Positions 23,907-31,930 of a DNA stretch of 64,000 bases are shown piece after piece. The notes below the pieces were generated by a model. The model made no database searches and was not told where the DNA came from. It was given only the letters and a program-made list of their open reading frames with translations. The position numbers and the translations under genes were made by a program. This stretch comes from Saccharopolyspora indica (GTDB taxonomy: Bacteria; Actinomycetota; Actinomycetes; Mycobacteriales; Pseudonocardiaceae), in the NCBI RefSeq assembly GCF_027853965.1, contig NZ_JAQGLB010000005.1, positions 186,001 to 250,000 on the forward strand. Direction: 5' to 3'. The number at the start of each line of letters is the position of its first letter. Position 1 is the first letter of the stretch.

Positions 23907-25316
23907 TCACTCCCCCGGAGATGCGTGTTCGTCCGGCGCCCTCAGCAGGCGCCGGACGAACACGTCGTCACGCCCGTGCGGCGAGGCGATCCAGCGCGCG
24001 AGCGCGTCGGCGTCGCCGTGCGAGATCAGCCTGCCCCGGACCCGGTGGTGCAGACCGTCCCGCAAGGCCTCGATCCCGGCCGCCCGCGAGGTGGGCAGCA
24101 GCGGCGCGGGATAGCCGTCGAGGGCTTCACCGCCGGTGCGCTCGGCCAGACTCCGCTCCAGTTCGAGGAAGTCCGCCGAGATCCGGCCGACGAGCCGGTA
24201 GGGGTCCGAGCGCAGCCGGTAGCCCAGGACGCGGCGCAGCCGGGTCATCTCGGCGCGGACGGTGACCGCCTTGCCGTTCGGGCCGTAGGCCTCGCGGGCC
24301 ACCTCGTCGGCTCCCATCCCCGCGGGGTGGGCCGCCAGCAGCACGACGAGTTCGCTGTGGCGCAAGCTGAGTTCGCGCGGCACACCGTCCACGTGCACCA
24401 GTGCGCGGCTGCGGCCGAGAGCGTGCACCAGCAGCAGGTCTCCGCCGCGTTCCGGGTGGTCGACGCCGTGCACCGCGTAGGGCCCGGTCGGCGAGAGCCG
24501 TTCGACGACCACGCGCTGGCCGTCCGGCAGCGTCATCGGGCCGTCCTCCCCCAGGCTCGCCGCCCACTGCGGCGGGAGCCATCCGGCAGGCGAGGTGTGC
24601 AGCACCCGCCCGTCCACGCCGACCAGTGCGCTGCGGACGCCGCTGCGGCGCAGGACGTGATCGACGTAGCGCGCCCGGACGTCGTCGTCGCGGCGCCGGG
24701 TCTGCTCGCCGAGCTGCGTTCCGGCCAGCCTCGCCGCAGCCGCGACCAGCGGCATGGCCAGCGCGTTCGACGACGCGAGCGGGTAGGTCACGTCGACGGT
24801 GCCGACCGTCGCGCCGGTGACCGGGTCCACGATCGGCGCGGCCGAGCAGTTGAAGTCGGCGGCCACGGACAGGTAGTGCTCCGGACCGCGGACCTGGAAC
24901 GGCCGCCCCAGCGCCAGCGCGGTGCCCACGCCGCTGGTGCCGACCTGCTCCTCGTTCCACAGCGCACCCGGGACCAGGCGCGCTCGCTCGGCGTTCCTCC
25001 TGGTGGCCGGGTCGCCCACCACCTGCAGCAGCCGCCCGTGCGGATCGCTGATGAACACCAGGTGCCCGGGCTGGGTGATCGCGTCACCGATGGTGCGCAG
25101 CAGCGTCGGCCAGACCTCCGCCAGCCGGTGCTTCCGGGTCAGCTCTCGGACCAGGTCCGCGGCCGGGTCGACCGGGGCGGCCGAGCGGTCGGGGTGCACG
25201 CCCCGGCTGCGGGCACGGTCCCACGATGCGCGCACCTCGGGGCGCACCGGCGCGGAGGCGCCGCCGCTCAGCGCGTTCTCGCGGGCGGCCGCCAGTCGTC
25301 GTGTCGTCTCATCCAT
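23907..25316 (-). CDS. GAF-domain transcriptional regulator (AcoR N-terminal type, no AAA+ domain)
   Basis: 469 residues. A helical N-terminal segment (VRASWDRARSRGVHPD) and a GAF domain (about 70-190, with GTSGVGTALALGRPFQVRGPEHYLSVAADFNC and APIVDPVTG) match the sensory half of AcoR-type activators. There is no sigma-54 ATPase domain; instead the C-terminal half carries a winged-helix-like region (LSLRHSELVVLLAAHPAGMG and AVTVRAEMTRLRRVLG). It is divergent from an alpha/beta hydrolase and probably controls it. No clear ribosome site precedes ATG 25316. Its last codons contain a perfect 17-bp hairpin. Confidence 0.82.
   Translation of the reverse strand: MDETTRRLAAARENALSGGASAPVRPEVRASWDRARSRGVHPDRSAAPVDPAADLVRELTRKHRLAEVWPTLLRTIGDAITQPGHLVFISDPHGRLLQVVGDPATRRNAERARLVPGALWNEEQVGTSGVGTALALGRPFQVRGPEHYLSVAADFNCSAAPIVDPVTGATVGTVDVTYPLASSNALAMPLVAAAARLAGTQLGEQTRRRDDDVRARYVDHVLRRSGVRSALVGVDGRVLHTSPAGWLPPQWAASLGEDGPMTLPDGQRVVVERLSPTGPYAVHGVDHPERGGDLLLVHALGRSRALVHVDGVPRELSLRHSELVVLLAAHPAGMGADEVAREAYGPNGKAVTVRAEMTRLRRVLGYRLRSDPYRLVGRISADFLELERSLAERTGGEALDGYPAPLLPTSRAAGIEALRDGLHHRVRGRLISHGDADALARWIASPHGRDDVFVRRLLRAPDEHASPGE
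23924..23964. terminator. Perfect 17-bp hairpin inside the 3' coding end of the GAF regulator
   Basis: CGTGTTCGTCCGGCGCC and its exact complement flank the 7-base loop CTCAGCA. It starts 25 bases after the GH84 stop codon, so it is well placed as the terminator of that rightward transcript, yet it lies wholly within the last codons of the convergent regulator. Confidence 0.75.
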
Positions 25317-25341
25317 GTCGAGATCAGGAAAGGTATCCCCG

Positions 25342-25360
25342 GTTGCAACGCCGGTGCAAC
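25342..25360. promoter_or_regulatory. Repeated TGCAAC element between GAF regulator and hydrolase
   Basis: GTTGCAAC (itself palindromic) and a second TGCAAC 11 bases downstream, about one helical turn apart, in the 123-bp divergent gap. This spacing suits a dimer or tandem dimers of the neighbouring regulator; binding is inferred. Confidence 0.4.
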
Positions 25361-25439
25361 GCGCGCGGAGGTCTTGGCCGGTGCGGACGCGGTGCCCCAC
25401 AGTCGGTGCGATCTGAGGCTCGACGCTTGGAGGACGACC

Positions 25440-26249
25440 GTGGCGTACCTGGAACTGCCGGACGGCTTGCCGCTCTACTACGAGGACCACGGGTCGGGAC
25501 CGGCTGTGGTGCTCCTGCACGGCTGGACCATGAACAGCACGTTCTGGCAGCAGAACGTGGCCGCGCTCAGCGCGCAGAACCGCGTGATCACGCTCGACCT
25601 GCGCGGGCACGGCCTGTCCGGGAAGACCGACGGCGGCCACACCCTCGCCCAGTACGCTCGCGACGTCCACCACCTGATGCAGCACCTGGAGCTGCGCGAC
25701 GTGTGCCTGGTCGGCTGGTCGATGGGCACCGCGGTCATCCTGTCCTACGTCCAGCAGTTCGGTTGCGGGTCGCTGCGCTCGGCGGCGTTCATCGACCAGT
25801 CACCGCGCTTCCTCGACGCAGCGGACTGGCAGTACCCGTTGTTCGGCGAGTACACCGCGGTGGACCTCGCGGTGTTCGCCCAGGGCTTCCAGCACGCCCG
25901 GCCCAGCGTCGTCAAGCCGTTCATCGCCGCGTGCTTCGCCGAAACCCCGCCGCCGGAGGTGATCGACGCCGTCTACGCCGAGACCGCGAAGACGCCCACT
26001 TCGGCAGCGCTCGCGGTGTGGTACGACATGGCCCACGCCGACCTGCGCCCGGTGCTGCCCGAGGTCACCGTTCCGACGCTGCTGATGTACGGCGCCCGCA
26101 GCAAGGTCTTCCCCGGCGATCTCGACGACTGGCTGGCCGGGCAGCTGCCGCAGGCGAAGATCGCCCGCTTCGACGGCAGCGGTCACGCCCCGTTCAGCGA
26201 GGAACCCGACTCGTTCAACGAAGTGCTGGGCTCCTTCCTCCGGTCCTGA
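25440..26249 (+). CDS. Alpha/beta hydrolase, non-heme chloroperoxidase-like
   Basis: 269 residues from GTG 25440 with TTGGAGGACG upstream. The oxyanion block LLHGWTMN, the nucleophile elbow GWSMGT (S94) and the C-terminal GSGHAPF with its His are clear, and DLRGHGLSGK is typical of the epoxide-hydrolase/chloroperoxidase branch. At the usual acid position after strand 7 the sequence reads MYGARSKVF, without the expected Asp; D119 in FIDQS after strand 6 may serve instead. It is divergent from the GAF regulator that probably controls it. The substrate is unknown. Confidence 0.82.
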   Translation: MAYLELPDGLPLYYEDHGSGPAVVLLHGWTMNSTFWQQNVAALSAQNRVITLDLRGHGLSGKTDGGHTLAQYARDVHHLMQHLELRDVCLVGWSMGTAVILSYVQQFGCGSLRSAAFIDQSPRFLDAADWQYPLFGEYTAVDLAVFAQGFQHARPSVVKPFIAACFAETPPPEVIDAVYAETAKTPTSAALAVWYDMAHADLRPVLPEVTVPTLLMYGARSKVFPGDLDDWLAGQLPQAKIARFDGSGHAPFSEEPDSFNEVLGSFLRS

Positions 26250-26256
26250 GCTCCGC

Positions 26257-26285
26257 GCCCGGGCCCCGCCCCTCGGGGCCCGGGC
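26257..26285. terminator. Bidirectional terminator between hydrolase and metX
   Basis: An 11-bp perfect stem (GCCCGGGCCCC and GGGGCCCGGGC) with a 7-base loop fills the 39-bp gap between two convergent stop codons. It has no U-run, like many GC-rich actinobacterial terminators. Confidence 0.75.
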
Positions 26286-26288
26286 CGG

Positions 26289-27431
26289 TCAGCGCCCGCT
26301 GCGCAGCAGATCGGTGACCAGCCTGCCGACCTGGCCGGTTTCGATCAGGAAGCCGTCGTGGCCGTGCGCCGAGGCGATCGTGCCGAACTCGGCGCCGGGG
26401 ATCGCCGCGGCGAGCTCGCGCTGCTGCTCCAGCGGGAACAGCCGGTCGCTGTCCACGCCCGCGACGTGGGTGCGCGCCGTGATCCGGCGCAGCGCGGCGT
26501 CCACCCCGCCCCGGCCGCGCCCCACGTCGTGGCCGGACATGGCCTGGGCGAGCAGCACGTAGCTCGCCGCGTCGAACCGGCGCGCCAGCTTGCCCGCGTG
26601 GTGGTCCAAATAGGACTCGACGGCGTACCTGCCGCCGCGCCAGGGGTGTTCGCCGTCCTGGTGCTCGGTGCCGAAGCGCTGCTCCAGCTCGTGCGGGCTG
26701 CGGTAGGTGATGTGCGCGATCCGCCGCGCCACGCCCAGCCCGGCGTGCGGGCCGCGACCGTCGGGCAGGTCGTGGTAGTGGCCGTCGAACCAGTCCGGAT
26801 CGCTGCGGATCGCCTCGACCTGCGCCCCGGACCAGGCGATCTGCTCCGCGGAGGCCACCGCGCAGCAGCTCAGCAGCAGCGCCGCCGACACCCGCTCCGG
26901 GTGCCCCGCGGCCCACTCCAGCGCCCGCATCCCGCCGAACGAGCCGCCGAGCACCGCCGCCCACCGCCGGATGCCGAGCGCGTCGGCCAGGTGCGCTTCC
27001 GCTTGCACCGCGTCCCGCACGGTGATCGCCGGGAACCGCCCGCCCCACGGCCGGCCGTCGGGCGCGGCCGACGACGGGCCGGTGCTGCCCTGGCAGCCGC
27101 CCAGGACGTTCGGCGCGATCACGAACCAGCGGTCGGTGTCCAGCGCCCGCCCCGGCCCGACGAGCGCGTCCCACCACCCGGGGCTGGGATGCCCCGCGCC
27201 GGCCGGTCCCGCCACGTGGCTGTCGCCGGTCAGGGCGTGCAGCACCAGCACCGCGTTGGAGGCGTCCGGAGCGAGCTCTCCCCAGGTCTCGTAGGCGAGA
27301 TCCACCTGCGGGAGCACACCGCCCGCCTCCAGCACCAGCGGGCCGGGCAGCCGGAACCAGCTGCGCCTGCCGACGGGGTCGCCCGCCCGCCACGCACCGG
27401 TGGCGGGCGGGCGACCGTGCGTCCGGGTCAT
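26289..27431 (-). CDS. metX: Homoserine O-acetyltransferase
   Basis: 380 residues of the alpha/beta-hydrolase-type MetX family. The catalytic triad is visible: S164 in LGGSFGGM, D329 in VDSDRLFP and H358 in HGHDGF. Family blocks LHALTGDSHV, NVLGGCQGSTGP and AYETWGEL are all present. It transfers acetyl from acetyl-CoA to homoserine, giving the substrate of the upstream MetY. It overlaps metY by four bases (ATGA) and presumably shares its attenuated promoter. Confidence 0.93.
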   Translation of the reverse strand: MTRTHGRPPATGAWRAGDPVGRRSWFRLPGPLVLEAGGVLPQVDLAYETWGELAPDASNAVLVLHALTGDSHVAGPAGAGHPSPGWWDALVGPGRALDTDRWFVIAPNVLGGCQGSTGPSSAAPDGRPWGGRFPAITVRDAVQAEAHLADALGIRRWAAVLGGSFGGMRALEWAAGHPERVSAALLLSCCAVASAEQIAWSGAQVEAIRSDPDWFDGHYHDLPDGRGPHAGLGVARRIAHITYRSPHELEQRFGTEHQDGEHPWRGGRYAVESYLDHHAGKLARRFDAASYVLLAQAMSGHDVGRGRGGVDAALRRITARTHVAGVDSDRLFPLEQQRELAAAIPGAEFGTIASAHGHDGFLIETGQVGRLVTDLLRSGR

Positions 27432-28747
27432 CGCTCCAACTCGGCCTTTGCCGCTCGGAAACCGGCTTCCAGGTCGGCCTGGAGGTCGGCCACCGCCTCG
27501 ATGCCCACCGACAGCCGCACCAGGCCCGGGCTCACCCCGGCCAGCCGCTGGTCCTGCTCGGTGAGCTGGCTGTGCGTGGTGCTCGCCGGGTGCGCGATGA
27601 GGCTGCGCACGTCACCGATGTTCACCAGGTGGCTGAACAGCTGCACGCCGTCGACGAACGCCCGTCCGGCGTCGACCCCGCCGCGCAGCTCGAACGAGAC
27701 GATCGCGCCCGCCCCGCCCGGCAGGTACTCCTGGCCGCGCTCGTACCACTTGCTGCTGGGAAGTCCCGCGTAGTGCACGGTTTCGACCTCGTCGCGGGTG
27801 CTCAGCCACTCGGCGAGCTGCTGGGCGTTGCTGACGTGCCGCTCGATGCGCAGCGACAGCGTTTCCAGCCCTTGCAGCAGCAGGAAGGCGTTGAACGGCG
27901 AGATCGCCGGGCCGATGTCGCGCAGGCCCTGCACCCGCAGCTTCGTCGCGAACGCGCCGTGCTCCAGGGCGTACCAGTACTGCAGGCCGTGGTAGCTGGG
28001 GTCCGGCTCGAAGAAGCCGGGGAACCGCTCGCTGTTCGCGCCGAAGTCGAAGGTGCCGCCGTCCACGACGATGCCGCCGACCGCCGCGCCGTGCCCGCCC
28101 AGGTACTTCGTCGCCGAGTGCACCACGATGTCCGCACCTTGCTCGATCGGGCGCAGCAGGAACGGCGTCGTCACCGTGTTGTCGACGACCAGCGGCACGC
28201 CGACCTCGTGGGCGACTTCGGCCACCGCGCGGATGTCCAGCACGTTCGAGCGCGGGTTGCCGAGCGATTCGCCGAAGAACAGCTTGGTGTTCGGCCGCGC
28301 GGCGGCCCGCCACGCCTCGATGTCGTCGGGGTCCTCGACGAAGCTGACCTCGATGCCCAGCTTCGGCAGCGTGTGCCGGAACAGGTTGTGGGTGCCGCCG
28401 TAGAGCGCCGAGCTGGCCACCAGGTGGTCACCGGCCTGCGCGAGGGTGAGCACGGTCAGCGTCTCGGCCGCCTGGCCGGAGGCCAGCGCCACCGCCGCCA
28501 CGCCGCCTTCCAGCGCGGCCACCCGGTTCTCCAGGACTTCCTGGGTGGGGTTGTTGATGCGGGTGTAGATGTTGCCGGGTTCGCTGAGGTTGAACAGGTT
28601 CGCCGCGTGCTCGGTGTCGCGGAAGACGAACGAGGTGGTCTGGTAGATCGGCACGGCGCGGGCCCCGGTGGTGGGGTCGGGCTCGGCTCCGGCGTGCACC
28701 TGGAGCGTGTCGAAGGACCACGCGGAACGGTCGGTGGAAGCGCTCAC
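27428..28747 (-). CDS. metY: O-acetylhomoserine sulfhydrylase (aminocarboxypropyltransferase)
   Basis: 439-residue Cys/Met-metabolism PLP enzyme. K214 in HSATKYLGGHG is the internal aldimine; YTRINNPTQEVLENRVAALEGG and ASSALYGGTHNL are typical of MetY. It converts O-acetylhomoserine and sulfide to homocysteine (direct sulfhydrylation), feeding methionine synthesis. It is first in a metY-metX operon. The 200-base leader encodes a 20-residue peptide ending in Cys followed by strong hairpins, so expression is probably attenuated by sulfur-amino-acid status. Confidence 0.94.
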   Translation of the reverse strand: MSASTDRSAWSFDTLQVHAGAEPDPTTGARAVPIYQTTSFVFRDTEHAANLFNLSEPGNIYTRINNPTQEVLENRVAALEGGVAAVALASGQAAETLTVLTLAQAGDHLVASSALYGGTHNLFRHTLPKLGIEVSFVEDPDDIEAWRAAARPNTKLFFGESLGNPRSNVLDIRAVAEVAHEVGVPLVVDNTVTTPFLLRPIEQGADIVVHSATKYLGGHGAAVGGIVVDGGTFDFGANSERFPGFFEPDPSYHGLQYWYALEHGAFATKLRVQGLRDIGPAISPFNAFLLLQGLETLSLRIERHVSNAQQLAEWLSTRDEVETVHYAGLPSSKWYERGQEYLPGGAGAIVSFELRGGVDAGRAFVDGVQLFSHLVNIGDVRSLIAHPASTTHSQLTEQDQRLAGVSPGLVRLSVGIEAVADLQADLEAGFRAAKAELER

Positions 28748-28791
28748 GGAATGTCTCCTGGATCGTGGATGGGCGCGGGCATGCGCGCTCG

Positions 28792-28816
28792 CGCCTGCGG
28801 TGCGGCACCGCAGGCG
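28792..28816 (-). terminator. Attenuator-like hairpin in the metYX leader
   Basis: Perfect 12-bp arms CGCCTGCGGTGC and GCACCGCAGGCG around one base lie between the leader-peptide stop and the metY start. In RNA about 10 pairs with a short loop would form. No U-run follows, but U-less hairpins commonly terminate in this group. Confidence 0.6.
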
Positions 28817-28826
28817 TGCGGGAACA

Positions 28827-28841
28827 GGCGGTCAGGCCGCC
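28827..28841 (-). promoter_or_regulatory. Second leader hairpin in the metYX mRNA
   Basis: GGCGG-N5-CCGCC between the leader peptide and the large hairpin. It could take part in an alternative (antitermination) fold; this is inferred from position only. Confidence 0.35.
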
Positions 28842-28883
28842 GGTGGGAGGAGAACTGCGCTCATCGCGCGCAGCGGAGCAGGA

Positions 28884-28946
28884 TCAACACGCCGAAGCGG
28901 TCACGCGCAGGAGGTCGACGTGCCGACGGGCAACCAAGCGGATCAC
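28884..28946 (-). CDS. 20-residue cysteine-ending leader peptide (putative attenuation peptide)
   Basis: GTG-initiated 21-codon ORF in the metYX leader. The peptide contains RRHVDLLRVTASAC and then stops. That pattern (Arg-rich start, HVDLLRV, terminal Cys codon next to the stop) matches the short leader peptides found upstream of sulfur-metabolism operons in actinobacteria, where ribosome stalling at Cys codons reports cysteine shortage. It has no Shine-Dalgarno sequence; a -10-like TAACCT ends seven bases before the GTG, which predicts a leaderless transcript. Strong hairpins follow before metY. Confidence 0.78.
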   Translation of the reverse strand: MIRLVARRHVDLLRVTASAC

Positions 28947-28953
28947 GCCTGGG

Positions 28954-28982
28954 AGGTTACGAGAAGTCCGCTCCGCGCGAAA
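28954..28982 (-). promoter_or_regulatory. Putative promoter of the metYX leader transcript
   Basis: The minus strand reads TTTCGC, 17 bases, TAACCT, and then seven bases to the GTG of the leader peptide. The -10 fits TANNNT; the -35 is weak. The spacing to the GTG would place the transcription start at the initiation codon. Confidence 0.5.
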
Positions 28983-29001
28983 CCCGGTCCACGATCCGGA
29001 A

Positions 29002-30405
29002 TCACGCGGCGGCCAGCTCCGCGGCGGTGGTCTCGGCCGTCCGCTTGCCCCACCTGCCGGTGGTGCACGACCCGATCACGCCGATGAGCAACCCGCAGCC
29101 CGCCATGATCCACCACGCCGGGCGGCTGGCTTCGCCGAACCCGCTCTCCTCCAGCTGGACGGCCACCACGGCGGGCAGCACGGCGGCGCCCAGCGAGGCG
29201 CCGACCTGGCGGCTGGTGGAGGCCACGGCGGCGGCCACCCCGGCTTGCGCGGTGGGCAGCCCGGCGACCGCGGTGGCGGTGACCGGGGCGTTGAGCATGC
29301 CGAAACCGAGCCCGAACAGCGCATAACCCGCGATCAGCCAGGGAAGTGGCGTGTCGTCTTCGAGACCGGCGAGCACCACGCCGCTCAGCGCGATTCCCGC
29401 GCCGCTGAGCACCAGCGGGATCCGGGGCCCGCGAACGCCGACCAACCGGCCGGCCACCGGCGCGCACAGGACGGCCAGCGCGGCCATCGGCAAGGTCAGC
29501 AATCCGGCTTCCAGCGCGGAGAAGTCGCGCACGTCCTGCAGGTAGAGGGAGTTGAGGAACAGGAAGCCGGACAGCGCGGCGAACCCGCACAGCGCGATGG
29601 CCGTCGCACCGGACATCGGTGCGCTGGCGAACAACCGCAGATCCAGCAGCGGCTGCTCGCGGCGCTTCTCGTGGCGCACGAAGGCGACGCTCGCGATCGC
29701 GCTGAGCAGGAAGCAGCCCAGCGTCTCCGGCGCGGTCCAGCCGAGGTGCGGGCCTTCGATGATCCCGAAGATCAGGCTCGCCAGCGCGACGACGACCAGC
29801 AGCTGTCCGAGCGGGTCGAAGCGGCGCGGCCGGGGCGATCGGGATTCCGGCACGAACCGCGCGGTGAGCAGGATCGCGGCGATGCCCGCCGGGATGTTGA
29901 TCCAGAAGATCGACCGCCAGCCCGCGCTGTCCACCAGCAGCCCGCCGGTCACCGGGCCGACCGCCATGCTCAAGCCCACGACGCTGCTCCAGACCCCGAT
30001 GGCCCTGGCCCGTTCCCGCGCGTCGGTGAAGGTGTTGACGACGATCGACAGCGCCACCGGGTTGAGCATCGACGCGCCGACCGCCTGCAGGACGCGGAAA
30101 CCGATGAGCCACTCCACGGTGGGTGCGATGCCGCACAGCAGGGACGCCGCGGTGAACACCAGCAGTCCGAGCTGGAAGACGCGGCGGCGGCCGAAGCGGT
30201 CGGCGACGGAACCGGAGAGCAGCAGCAGCGACGCCAGCACCACCGTGTAGGCGTCGATCGTCCACTGCAGACCGGACAGCGGCGCGTCCAGCTCGTCCTC
30301 GATCTCGGGCAGCGCCAGGTTCACGATCGTGGTGTCCAGCGACGTCAGGAACAGGCTGAAGCAGCAGATCCCCAGCACCAGGAATCGACGGTGGGGCACG
30401 GACAT
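29002..30405 (-). CDS. MFS multidrug exporter, DHA2 (EmrB/QacA) family
   Basis: 467 residues with about 14 predicted spans. DHA2 hallmarks: LDTTIVNLALPEIEDEL in helix 1, GSVADRFGRRRVFQ (motif A) and GPVTGGLLVDSAGWRSIFWINIPAG (motif C region). It uses proton motive force to export drug-like compounds. GAGG five bases upstream supports ATG 30405 over the overlapping GTG at 30411. The gene lies beside a possible specialised-metabolism locus, so export or self-resistance is conceivable, though the UDP-sugar dehydrogenase and its terminator intervene. Confidence 0.88.
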   Translation of the reverse strand: MSVPHRRFLVLGICCFSLFLTSLDTTIVNLALPEIEDELDAPLSGLQWTIDAYTVVLASLLLLSGSVADRFGRRRVFQLGLLVFTAASLLCGIAPTVEWLIGFRVLQAVGASMLNPVALSIVVNTFTDARERARAIGVWSSVVGLSMAVGPVTGGLLVDSAGWRSIFWINIPAGIAAILLTARFVPESRSPRPRRFDPLGQLLVVVALASLIFGIIEGPHLGWTAPETLGCFLLSAIASVAFVRHEKRREQPLLDLRLFASAPMSGATAIALCGFAALSGFLFLNSLYLQDVRDFSALEAGLLTLPMAALAVLCAPVAGRLVGVRGPRIPLVLSGAGIALSGVVLAGLEDDTPLPWLIAGYALFGLGFGMLNAPVTATAVAGLPTAQAGVAAAVASTSRQVGASLGAAVLPAVVAVQLEESGFGEASRPAWWIMAGCGLLIGVIGSCTTGRWGKRTAETTAAELAAA

Positions 30406-30442
30406 GGTCACCTCGGGAGGACGTGGTCGGGCAGGCGGGACC

Positions 30443-30478
30443 GCCCGGCCCCGGAGAAGTGCGCCGCCGGGGTCGGGC
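30443..30478 (-). terminator. Terminator of the UDP-sugar dehydrogenase gene
   Basis: GCCCGGCCCCGG pairs with CCGGGGTCGGGC (12 pairs including one G-T) around a 12-base loop, seven bases past the stop codon of the dehydrogenase. Confidence 0.65.
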
Positions 30479-30484
30479 GCCGTC

Positions 30485-31795
30485 TCACCTGGACAGGGCG
30501 CGCTGCGGCTCGGGCTGGCCGAGGCGCTGGTGGAGCAGTCCGGCGTGGTGCACCACGAGCGGGTCGAGGTGGTTGCGCGCGTCGATGACGTGCCTGCCGC
30601 TGACCTGCCCGGCGATCCGCTCCCAGTCCAGCTCCCGGAACTCCGGCCACTCGGTCAGCAGCACCAGCACCGCCGCGCCCGCCGCCGCCCGGTACGCCGA
30701 GTCCACGACGGCGATCCCCGCCACCGCACCGGGCATGCTCGGGTCGTAGCCGACCAGCTCGGCGCCCTCGGCGGCCAGCAGCTCGGCGATGGCCAGCGCG
30801 GGCGAGTCGCGCAGGTCGTCGGTGCCCGCCTTGAACGTCAGCCCGAGCAGCCCCACCCGGGCACCGGCCAGCTGACCGCCGACCGCGCGCCGGATCTTGT
30901 CGACCACCAGCCGCTGCTGCCGCGCGTTGGTGTCGATCGCCGCGCGCAGCAGCGGGAAGTCGGAGCCGATCACCGCGGCCGAGCGCAGCAGCGCGTGGGC
31001 GTCCTTCGGGAAGCACGATCCGCCCCAGCCCGGGCCGGGCCGCAGGAACGCGGTGCCGATCCGCTGGTCGTAGCCCATCCCCCTGGTCACGTCGTCGACG
31101 TCGGCGCCCATCCGCTCGCACAGCTCGGCGATGGAGTTCACGAAGGACAGGCGGGTCGCCAGGTAGCAGTTGGCCGCGTACTTGATCATCTCCGAGCTGG
31201 CCGGGTCGGTCAGCAGGATGGGCGCGTTGAGCGCCTCGTACAGCGCGGCCACCCGCTTGGCGGCGTCCAGGTCGGTCGAACCGATCACGATCCGGTCCGG
31301 GTTCAGGAAGTCGTGCACCGCGCTGCCCTCGCGCAGGAACTCCGGGTTGGAGGCCACCGCGACATCGGGGCGGCCGAGCAGCTCGCCGACGCGGGCCGCC
31401 GTGCCCACCGGCACGGTCGATTTGTTCACCACGACCGAATCAGGCGGTAGCGGGTCTCTCAGCTCCGCCACCGCGGTCTCCAGCGCGGCCAGCTTCGCCG
31501 ACCCGTCCGGCCCCATCGGCGTCGGCACGCAGAGGAACACCACTTCGGCGTCCGACGCCGCGCCGCCCGCACCCACCACGAACTGCAACCGGCCGTCCGC
31601 CAGCCCGGTCCGCACCAGCTCGGCCATCCCCGGTTCCCGGATCGTCACCTCGCCCCGGGACAGGGCGTCCACCTTCGCCGGATCGATGTCCGCGCACACC
31701 ACCCGGTGCCCCAGCGATGCCAGGCACGCCGCCGTCGTCAGCCCGACGTAGCCGGCGCCGATCACCGCGATCTTGACCCCACTCACCACGTTCAT
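30485..31795 (-). CDS. UDP-glucose/GDP-mannose-type nucleotide-sugar 6-dehydrogenase
   Basis: 436 residues. The NAD fold VIGAGYVGL (12-20) is followed by the central-domain helix EMIKYAANCYLATRLSFVN and catalytic C261 in GGSCFPKD; GLTFKAGTDDLRDSPA marks the C-terminal sugar-nucleotide domain. It oxidises UDP-glucose (most likely) twice to UDP-glucuronate. ATG 31795 abuts AAGGGG, so GTG 31789 two codons later, six bases from that site, may be the true start. Strong hairpins lie on both sides, so it is probably monocistronic; its link to the neighbouring oxidoreductase trio is by proximity only. Confidence 0.9.
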   Translation of the reverse strand: MNVVSGVKIAVIGAGYVGLTTAACLASLGHRVVCADIDPAKVDALSRGEVTIREPGMAELVRTGLADGRLQFVVGAGGAASDAEVVFLCVPTPMGPDGSAKLAALETAVAELRDPLPPDSVVVNKSTVPVGTAARVGELLGRPDVAVASNPEFLREGSAVHDFLNPDRIVIGSTDLDAAKRVAALYEALNAPILLTDPASSEMIKYAANCYLATRLSFVNSIAELCERMGADVDDVTRGMGYDQRIGTAFLRPGPGWGGSCFPKDAHALLRSAAVIGSDFPLLRAAIDTNARQQRLVVDKIRRAVGGQLAGARVGLLGLTFKAGTDDLRDSPALAIAELLAAEGAELVGYDPSMPGAVAGIAVVDSAYRAAAGAAVLVLLTEWPEFRELDWERIAGQVSGRHVIDARNHLDPLVVHHAGLLHQRLGQPEPQRALSR

Positions 31796-31811
31796 CCCCT
31801 TCACTTCGAAC

Positions 31812-31847
31812 CGTCCGCGCCACCGGAGGAATCCGGTGGCGCGGACG
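31812..31847. terminator. Perfect 16-bp hairpin before the UDP-sugar dehydrogenase
   Basis: CGTCCGCGCCACCGGA and its exact complement flank a GGAA loop. It lies in the 134-bp gap downstream of the unknown-protein gene and 17 bases upstream of the dehydrogenase start, and can isolate the two transcripts. Confidence 0.65.
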
Positions 31848-31864
31848 TGACGCTGCCGAACACC

Positions 31865-31882
31865 GCCCGGCCGGAGCCGGGC
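31865..31882. terminator. 7-bp hairpin, second of three in the 31.8-31.93 kb gap
   Basis: GCCCGGC-CGGA-GCCGGGC, a perfect short stem between the other two hairpins of the gap. It may be part of a tandem terminator. Confidence 0.45.
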
Positions 31883-31896
31883 GCTGACTGGTCCTC

Positions 31897-31930
31897 GCAC
31901 CGGTCCCCGAACGCCGGGGGCCGGCGGTGC
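31897..31930 (-). terminator. Hairpin directly at the stop of the unknown-protein gene
   Basis: GCACCG and CGGTGC form the outer stem and GTCCCC with GGGGGC the inner one. It begins at the last base of the stop codon, the usual place for the terminator of the three-gene oxidoreductase operon. Confidence 0.55.

Noticed and set aside
28748-29001. SAM or S-adenosylhomocysteine riboswitch before metY
   Set aside because: I looked for a conserved riboswitch core and saw none; the leader is better explained by a Cys leader peptide plus attenuator hairpin.
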